A stretch of 64,000 nt of DNA from Actinomadura rupiterrae (GTDB lineage: Bacteria; Actinomycetota; Actinomycetes; Streptosporangiales; Streptosporangiaceae), in NCBI RefSeq assembly GCF_024172125.1, contig NZ_JAMZEA010000019.1, forward strand, positions 82,028-146,027, given 5' to 3'. The notes beneath the pieces were generated by a model. The model saw nothing but the letters and a program-made list of their open reading frames with translations, had not been told where the DNA came from and did not search any database. A program made the position numbers and the translations under genes. This document shows, in pieces, positions 19,901-28,900 of the stretch. How positions within the stretch are numbered: position 1 is the stretch's first letter; every line of letters begins with the position of its first letter.

Positions 19901-22900
19901 AGCGGGAAGTCGGACGGGGTGTGGCCGCCTGCTCCGGGGGCGGCGGCGTGCGCGGCGAGGCCGTCCAGCATGGCGGCCCAGGCCGTGGCGAGGTGGTCGA
20001 GTGTCGTGTCGGTCAGGAGGCCGCCTGGAGCGGTGAGTTCGAGGGTCAGCCGGGTCGTCCCGTCGGGGAGGGCTTCGGCGAACGCGTCGGCCTCCAGGAC
20101 GTGCGCCCCGGCGGCCTCGGCACTGCCGCCTGCCGCCAGGCCGCCGGGAACGGGTTGCCAGTCGCCTTCGGTCACCGAGGTTCGGCCGAGGTAGTTGAAG
20201 GCGACCTGCGCTGATGGGAGGTCGGCGAGGGCGGACGCGGTGTCCGGGGCGAGATGCCGGAGGATTCCGTAACCGAGCCCGTCTCCGGGGACGGCGCGCC
20301 GCTGCTCCTTCACCTGCTTGATCAGCCGTCCGGCGGCCTCGCCGCCTGACTTGACCTGCGCGGGGTCGGCGCCTGCCGGGTCGATCCGGACGGGATGGAC
20401 GGCGGTAAACCAGCCGACCGTCCGGCTCAGGTCGAGGTCGTCTGCCGTGCGGCCGTGCCCTTCGACGTCGATCAGGATGCCGCCTGGCAGGCCGCCGCGC
20501 CATTCGGCGAGCGCGGCCACCAGGCCGGTGAGGAGGACGTCATCGGCGCCCGCGTGGAAGGCCGCCGGGACGGAGGAGAGCAGCGCCGCCGCGTCCATGG
20601 TCACCGAGGCGCGTCCGGTGCCCGCTCCCCCTGTGGTCTCGGTGACGATCGGCGCTGCGCCTTCGAGCAGGCGCGTCCACTGGGCCAGTTCGTCGGTTCG
20701 GTCCTGCTCGGTGAGGCTGTTCGCCCAGCGCCGGAAGGACGTGGGGACGGGGTCGAGGTCGTCGCCTCGATAGGCTGCTTCCAGGTCAGGGGCGAGGATG
20801 CGCCAGGACACGCCGTCGATGACCAGGTGATGAGCGACGATCAGCAGGCGACCGGTGTCGAACCACACCACCTGGACCATCACGCCCGCGCGAGGGTCCA
20901 ACCGGTCGGCGGCCGCGCGCAGCTCGGTTTCGATGTCGTGGGTGGCTTGGCGGACCAGGTTGGCTGCGTTCACCGTGCCGGGCGGGGGAACCAGGAGGGT
21001 TCCCTCGGTCTCGTCCAGGCGGGCGCGCAGGACGTCGTGGCGATCGAGCACCGCCTGAACCGCCGCGACCAGGCGATCGTGATCCAGCCCGGCCGGGACG
21101 GACAGCACCATGGACTGGCAGAAAACATCGCTCAGGCCACCCTGCTCGGCCAGCTCTCGCATCACCGGGGTGAAGGGGATGGGACCGGTCCCGTCGTCGG
21201 CGAGCGCTGAGGTGGTCGTCGTGTCGGCGAGGCGCGCGAGGGCGGCGGGGGTCTTGTGCTCGAAGACCTGCCGGGCCGTGATGACCAGTCCTGCGCGGCG
21301 GGCCCGCGACACGACCAGCATCGACATGATCGAGTCGCCGCCGAGCGCGAAGAACGAGTCCTCGGCGCCGACCGTCTCCAGTCCGAGCACCTCGGCGAAC
21401 ACCGCACACAGCAGCGCTTCGGCGGCCGTGACCGGTTTCCGGCCGGCGGAGCGGGCGGCGAAGTCGGGCGCGGGCAGCGCGGCGCGATCGACCTTGCCGT
21501 TGGCGGTCATGGGGAGCTCGTCCAGCAGGACGAATGCGGCCGGGATCATGTAGTCGGGGAGCTTGGCGGCGACGTGTTCGCGGAGTTCCTCGTCTGTGGC
21601 GCCCGCGACGAGGTAGGCGACGAGGCGTTTGGTGCCTGGTTGGTCTTCGCGGGCCAGGACGACGACTTGGGTGACGGTGTCGTGGGCGGCGAGGACGGCT
21701 TCGATTTCGGCGAGTTCGACGCGGAAGCCGCGGATTTTGACCTGGTCGTCGGCGCGGCCAGCAAATTCAAGGAGGCCGGTGCCGGTCCAGCGGACCAGGT
21801 CCCCCGTCCGGTACATCCGGTCAGCGGACGCGAACGGGCACGCCACGAAGCGTTCGCCTGTCAGCGCGGCCCTGCCGATGTAGCCGCGCGCGACGCCCGC
21901 GCCTGCGACATACAGCTCGCCGGTCACCCCGGGCGGGACGGGCTGGAGGTACTCGTCCAGGACGTAGGCGCGGGCGTTGTCCATCGGACGGCCCATCGGC
22001 ACGACCCCGTCCAGCTGGCGCGGGTCGGTGAAGGGGATCTCGGTGGTGAACGCGGTGGTTTCGGTCGGACCGTAGGTGGCCCGGACCACCAGGCCGGGGT
22101 GGGCTTCCAGGAGCGTCCGGACGGCGATCGGGGAGATCACGTCGCCGCCGGTCAGCACCTCGCGGACGCCTGCGAACATCTCCGGGACCTGCTCGGCGAG
22201 CGCCGCGAACAGCCCGGACGGCGCGACCACATGCGTCACCTGATGGTCGGCGACCAGGGCCGCGCGCTCCTGGACGTCCAGCTCCCCCGGCGGGACGATG
22301 ACGAGCCGTCCGCCGCGCAGCAGCGGCGTCCAGATCTCGTAGGTCGAGGCGTCGAACGCGTGGTTGGCCTGCACCAACACCCGCTCCAACACCTCGTCCC
22401 GCCAGGCCGCATCGGCGCAGAAGTCGGCGACGTTGGCGTGCGTGACCGCGACGCCCTTGGGGGTGCCGGTGGAGCCGGAGGTGTAGATCACGTAGGCGAG
22501 CTGCTCGGGCGCGACCGCGCCGCCGACCGGCGAGGCGTTCTCGCTCAGGGACGTGAGGGACTCCTCGTCCAGCACCAGGGCCGGGCGGGCGTCGGCGAGC
22601 ATGAACGCGATCCGCTCGGCCGGGTAGTTCGGGTCGATCGGCAGGTAGGCCGCGCCCGCCTTCAGCACGCCCAGCAGCGCGGCGATCAGGTCGGCCGAGC
22701 GTTCCAGGCGGACGCCGACCAGATCCTCGCGGCCCACACCGCGCTCGATCAGCGTGCGGGCGATGCGGTTGGCCCGTGCGTCCAGGTCGGCATACGTCCA
22801 GGCGACGTCGCCGAACACGACCGCGACCGCGTCCGGTGTGTGGGTCGCCTGGGTGGCGAACAGGTCGGGCAGTGAGGCGGTCACCTCGGTGCGGGCGGTG

Positions 22901-25900
22901 TCGTTCCAGGTGACCAGGACGCGTTCACGCTCGTCCGGAGTCAGAATCTCCAGGTCCCGCAGCCGGATGTCCGGGTCGGCCGCGACCTGCTCCAGCAGGC
23001 GGACGAACCGTGCCGCCAGCGCGCCCGCCGTCTCCGGGTCGAACAGGTCGAGGGCGTATTCCAGCGTTCCGTCCAGGCCGCCGCTGTCGCGTTCGGTCAG
23101 GGTCAGCGACAGGTCGAACTTGGCCGGGAGGGCGTCGATCGGCAGTTCCTCGACGTCCAGGCCGGGCAGGTCCCAGCGGATCGGCGGGAGGTTCCGGACG
23201 GTCAGCATGACCTGGAACAGGGGATGCCGGGCCAGCGACCGCTCGGGGTTCAGCTCCTCCACGAGCCGCTCGAACGGCAGGTCCTGGTTCGCGTAGGCGG
23301 CGAGGTCGGTGGCGCGGACGCGGTCCAGCAGCTCGGCGAAGCCCGGGTCGCCGCCGGCGTCCGTCCGCAGGACGAGCGTGTTGAGCAAGTGCCCGACCAG
23401 CGCTTCGGTCTCGGGTTCGTCGCGGCCGGCGATCGGGGTGCCGAGGGGGATGTCGGTGCCGGCTCCGAGGCGGGACAGCAGCGCCGACAGGGCCGTCTGG
23501 AGCACCATGAACAGCGTCGCGCCGTGGCGTCGGGCCAGGTCGGTGAGGTGGCCGTGGACGTCGGCGTCCAGGTGCAGCGGCAGGGTCCCGCCGGCGAAGG
23601 ACGCGACGTTAGGGCGCGGGCGGTCGGTCGGCAGGGCCAGCTCTTCGGGGGCTCCGGCGAGGGTCTCGCGCCAGTGGGCGAGTTGCTCTGCGGCCGGGCT
23701 GTCCGGATCCTGCGCGTCGCCGAGGACGTCGCGTTGCCAGAGCGCGTAGTCGGCGTACTGGACCGGCAGCGGCGTCCAGTCCGGGGCGCGTCCGGCGCGC
23801 CGGGCGTCGTAGGCGGTGCCGAGGTCGCGGGCGAGGACGCCCATGGACCAGCCGTCCACGGCGATGTGGTGCGCGACGACCAGCAGGACCGCTTCTCCGG
23901 GCGCGAGGGTCAGGAGCGTGGTCCGCCACGGGGGCTCGGTCGTGAGGTCGAAACCCCGGTTGAGGTCGGCGGTGATCGTCCGGTTCAGGTCGGATTCGGT
24001 GGTCGTGCCGCGCGCCAGGACGGGACGTCCCGCCTCGCCGTCCAGGACGCGCTGGACCGGCGTGTCCCCGACCTCGGGGAAGACCGTGCGGAGGCTCTCG
24101 TGGCGTTCGGCCACGTCGCCGAGTGCGGCTTCAAGGGCGGCGCTGTCCAGTTCGCCGCGGACGCGCAGTGCCAGGCCGATGTTGTAGACGCCTTCGGCTC
24201 CGCCGCGTTCGAGCCTGTCGAGGAACCACATCCGCTGCTGGGCGAACGACAGCGGCAGGACGTCGGGGCGCGGGTGTGCTGCGGTCAGAGGCGGACGGGT
24301 CCGGCGGCGCGTCCCGTCCACCAGGCGGGCGACGGCGGCCACGGTCGGGTCGGCGAACAGCTCGCGGATGCCCACCTCGGTCGGGCCGACCGCGCGGAGC
24401 CGTGCCAGCAGCCGCATCGCCAGCAGCGAGTCGCCGCCCAGGGCGAAGAACGAGTCGTCGGCGGCGACCGCCTCCACGCCCAGCACGTCGGCGAACAGCC
24501 CGCACAGGATCTCCTCGGTGACCGTGGAGGGCGCCCGGCCGCCGGCCGATCCCGCGTGGTCCGGCGCGGGCAGCGCGGCGCGGTCGAGCTTGCCGTTGGC
24601 GGTCGTCGGGAACGCGTCCAGCGCGACGAACGCGACCGGAACCATGTATTCGGGCAACCGCGCGGCGACGAACCCGCGCAGCCGGTCGCCGGACGCGGTC
24701 CCGGTCACGTAGGCGACCAGCCGCACCGCGCCCGGCCGGTCCTCGCGGGCGAGCACCGCGGCCCGGTCCACGCCGGGATGCGCGGCCAGGACGTTCTCGA
24801 TCTCGCCGAGCTCGATCCGGAACCCGCGGATCTTCACCTGGTCGTCCGCGCGGCCCGCGAACACCAGCTCGCCGTCGCCGGTCCAGCGGACCAGGTCGCC
24901 GGTGCGGTACATCCGGGCGCCGGGCGCGAACGGGCAGGCGACGAAGCGTGCGGCGGTCATCGCCGCGCGGCCGAGGTAGCCGCGCGCCAGGCTCGGCCCG
25001 GCGATGTACAGCTCGCCGGTCACGCCGGGCGGGACGGGCCGCAGCGCCTCGTCCAGGACGTACACCGAGGTGTTCCAGATCGGCCCGCCGATCGACACCG
25101 CCCCGCCTGACGCGAGCGGCGTGTCCGGGGCGAGCGGGCTGCTCATGGTGGCGCAGACCGTCGATTCGGTCGGGCCGTAGGCGTTGACCATCCGCAGGCG
25201 CGCGGCCCAGCGTTCCACCAGGCTCGGCGGGCACGCCTCCCCCGCCACGACGAGGGTCTGCATGCAGTCGGGCAGGCTTTCCACCGTGGCTAGCAGGGAC
25301 GGCGGGACGGTCACGTGGGTGACGTCCAGGTCGTCCAGCAGCGTTTCGAGGCGTCCACTCGGCGGCATCCGGTGGGCGTCGGCGAGCAGCAAGGTCGCGC
25401 CCGATAACAGCGCCATGCACATCTCGGAGACGGACGCGTCGAACCCCAGTGCCGCCAGTTGCAGCACCCGCGACTCCGGTTTCACCGCGAAGCGTTCGAT
25501 CTGCGCTCCGGCCAGGCCCGCCAGGCCGCGGTGGGAGACCACGACGCCCTTGGGGATGCCGGTGGAGCCGGAGGTGTAGATGACGTAGGCGGCCTGGTCG
25601 CATGCGGCCCGGACGCCGACGGGCGTCGTGTCGTCGCTCAGCGAGCGGAGGAACAGCTCGTCCACGACCAGGGCCGGGGCGGCGTCGGCGAGCATGAAGG
25701 AGATGCGCTCGGCCGGGTAGGCCAGGTCGATCGGCAGGTAGGCGGCTCCGGCCTTGGCGATGCCGAGCAGCACCGCGACGAGGTCGGGCGAGCGCTCCAG
25801 CAGGACGGCCACCAGGTCCTCGCGTCCGACGCCGCGGGCGAGCAGGGTGCGGGCGATGCGGTTGGCGCGGGCGTCGAGCTGGGCGTAGGTCCACCGGGTT

Positions 25901-28900
25901 CCGCCGTGTTCCACGGCGACCGCTTCGGGTTTCCGCGCCGCACGCGCCTCGAAGAGGGCGGCGAGGGTACCGTCCGCGACGGGGTGGCGGGTGTCGTTCC
26001 AGCGCGCCACCACGCGCTCGCGCTCGTCCGCGACCAGCACGTCGAGATCGCCGATCCGCACGGACGCGTCGTCCACGACCTGGGTCAGGACGGAGCCGAG
26101 CCGGGCTACCAGGGCCCGGACGGTCGGCTCCTCGAACAGCTCGGCGGCGTATTCGACGACGCCGGTGATGCCCTCGCCGTCGCCGGTGTCGGTGAGGACG
26201 AACGACAGGTCGAACCGTGCGGGGGCGGCCTCGGCGGGCGGCTGGATCCGCCGGATCCGCAGGCCGGACGGGTCCCAGGCGGCCTGCGCGCCGGGCAGGT
26301 GGTCCAGCGCGAGCAGCACCTGGAACAGCGGGTGGCGGGCCGCCGAGCGCGCCGGGTTCACCTCTTCCACGAGGCGTTCGAACGGCAGGTCCTGGTGGGC
26401 GTAGGCGGCGAGGTCGGTGTCGCGGACGCGCGCGAGCAGCTCGGCGAAGGTCGGGTCGCCGCGCAGGTCGTTGCGCAGGACGAGGGTGTTGGAGAAGTAG
26501 CCGGCCAGCTCGTCCAGGGCGGTGTCGGCGCGTCCGGCGACGGCCGTGCCGAGCGGCACGTCGGGGCCCGCGCCGAGCCGGGACAGCACGGTCGCGAGCG
26601 CGGCCTGCACGACCATGAAGGTCGTGACGCCGTGCCGCCGGGCCAGCCGGGTCAGCGCGGTGTGGAGGTCGGCGGGGACGTCCAGCGGGACCGACGCGCC
26701 ACGGTAGGACGCCTGGACCGGGCGCGGACGGTCGGTGGGAAGCGCCAGCTCCTCGGGCGCTCCGGCCAGTGCGTCGCGCCAGTGCGCCAGCTGCGCCGCG
26801 ACCGGGCTCGCCGGATCGTCGGGCTCGCCGAGGACGTCCCGCTGCCACAGCGCATAGTCGGCGTACTGGACGGGCAGCGGCTCCCAGTCCGGGCCGCGGC
26901 CGTCGCATCGCGCCGCGTAGGCGGTGCCGAGGTCGCGGGACACGGTGTCCATGGACCAGGCGTCCAGGGCGATGTGGTGGGCGACCAGCACCAGCACCGC
27001 GTCGGTCTCCGAGAGCAGGAGCAGCCGCGCCCGCCACGGCAGTTCCCGCGCCACGTCGAAACCGCGGTTCAGTTCCGCGGCGATCGCGGTGGTGAGGTCG
27101 TGCTCGCCGATGCGCTCGACGGGCAGGTCGGGGCGTCCGGGCGGGCCGGTGATGATCTGCTGGCGGGGCTCCCCGCCGGTTTCGGGGAAGATCGTGCGGA
27201 GGCTCTCGTGCCGGTCGGCGACGTCGCCGAGGGCCGCGCGCAGCGCGCCGGCGTCCACGCCGCCCGACAGGCCGAGGACGAGCGGGACGGTGTAGGCGGC
27301 GCCCGCTCCGGCCTGCTCCAGCCGGTTGAGGAACCACATCCGGCGCTGGGCGGGTGACAGCGGGAGCGGGTCCGGCCGCTCCCGGACGGTCAGGGCGGGC
27401 GGGCGCGGGGTGTTCTGGTCGGCGCGGGCGGCCAGGCGGGCGACTGCCGCCGGGGTCGGGTCGGCGAACAGGTCCCGGATGCCGATCTCGGCGTCGAGCG
27501 CGGTGCGGATCCGGGCGATCAGCCGCATCGCCAGCAGCGAGTCGCCGCCGAGGTCGAGGAACGAGTCGTCCGCGCCGACCGTCTCCAGGCCCAGCACCTC
27601 GGCGAACAGGCCGCAGGCGATCTCCTCGGCGGCCGTGGCGGGGGCGCGGCCGGTGCCGTCCGCGGTGAGGTCGGGGGCGGGCAGCGCGGCGCGGTCGACC
27701 TTGCCGTTCACGGTGACGGGCAGCGCGTCCAGGACCACGACGGCCGCGGGGACCAGGTGGTCGGGCAGCCGCGCTGCTAGGTGGTCGCGCAGTTCACGGC
27801 CGGTCGCGTCGGCCGTGGCGTAGGCGACGAGGCGCCGGGTGCCGGGCCGGTCCTCGCGGACGACGACCACGGCGCGGCGGACGGCCTCGTGCCCGGCGAG
27901 GACCGCTTCGACCTCGCCGGGCTCGATCCGGAAGCCGCGGATCTTCACCTGGTCGTCGGCGCGTCCGGCGAACTCCAGCAGGCCGTCCGGCGTGCGGCGG
28001 GCGAGGTCGCCCGTCCGGTACATGCGCCGGTCCGGGACGAACGGGCAGGCCACGAACCGTTCGGCGGTCAGGCCCGGGCGGCCGAGGTAGCCGCGCGCGA
28101 CGCCGGGTCCGGCCACGTACAGCTCGCCGGTCTCCCCCGGCGGGACGGGACGCAGCGCATCGTCCAGCACGTGGATCCGGGCGTTGTCCATCGGGACGCC
28201 GAGCGGGACCGTGCCGTCCACCTGCGCGGGGTTGGTGAAGGGGTACTCGGTGGTGAACGCGGTGGTCTCGGTCGGGCCGTAGGTGGTGCGGACCACCAGG
28301 CCCGGGTGGTTTTCCAGCAGCGTCCGGACGGCGATCGGAGGCACTACGTCGCCGCCGGTGGACACCTCGCGGACCCCGGCGAACATCTCCGGGGCCTGCT
28401 CGGCCAGCGCCGCGAACAGGCCGGCGGTCGTGTGCACGTTGGTCACCCGGTGCTCGGCGATCAGCCGCGCGCGCTCCGGGACGTCCACCTCGCCCGGCGG
28501 GACGATGACCAGCTCACCGCCGTGCAGCAGCGGAACCCAGATCTCGTAGGTGGAGGCGTCGAAGGCGTGGTTGGCCTGCACCAGGACGCGTTCCAGCACC
28601 TCGCCGGCCCAGCAGCGGGCGGCGCAGAAGTCCGCGACGTTGGCGTGCGTGACCGCGACACCCTTGGGGACGCCGGTCGAGCCGGAGGTGTAGATGACGT
28701 AGGCGAGCTGGTCGGCCGCCACGTTTACCGAGTGGCGGGCGGGGGTGTCGGCGAGCGTCGCGAGGAACGGTTCATCGACGACCAGGGCAGGGCGGGCGTC
28801 GGCGAGCATGAACGCGATCCGCTCGGCCGGGTAGGACGGGTCGACCGGCAGGTAAGCCGCTCCCGCCTTCAGTACCCCGATCAGTGCCGCGATCAGGTCG

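Noticed and set aside
14776..20214. 1812-codon open frame on the + strand opposite the first NRPS, and similar long frames opposite other synthetase genes
   Set aside because: Antiphase shadow caused by extreme third-position GC; no ribosome site, no recognisable domain, and the opposite strand is a fully conserved NRPS.
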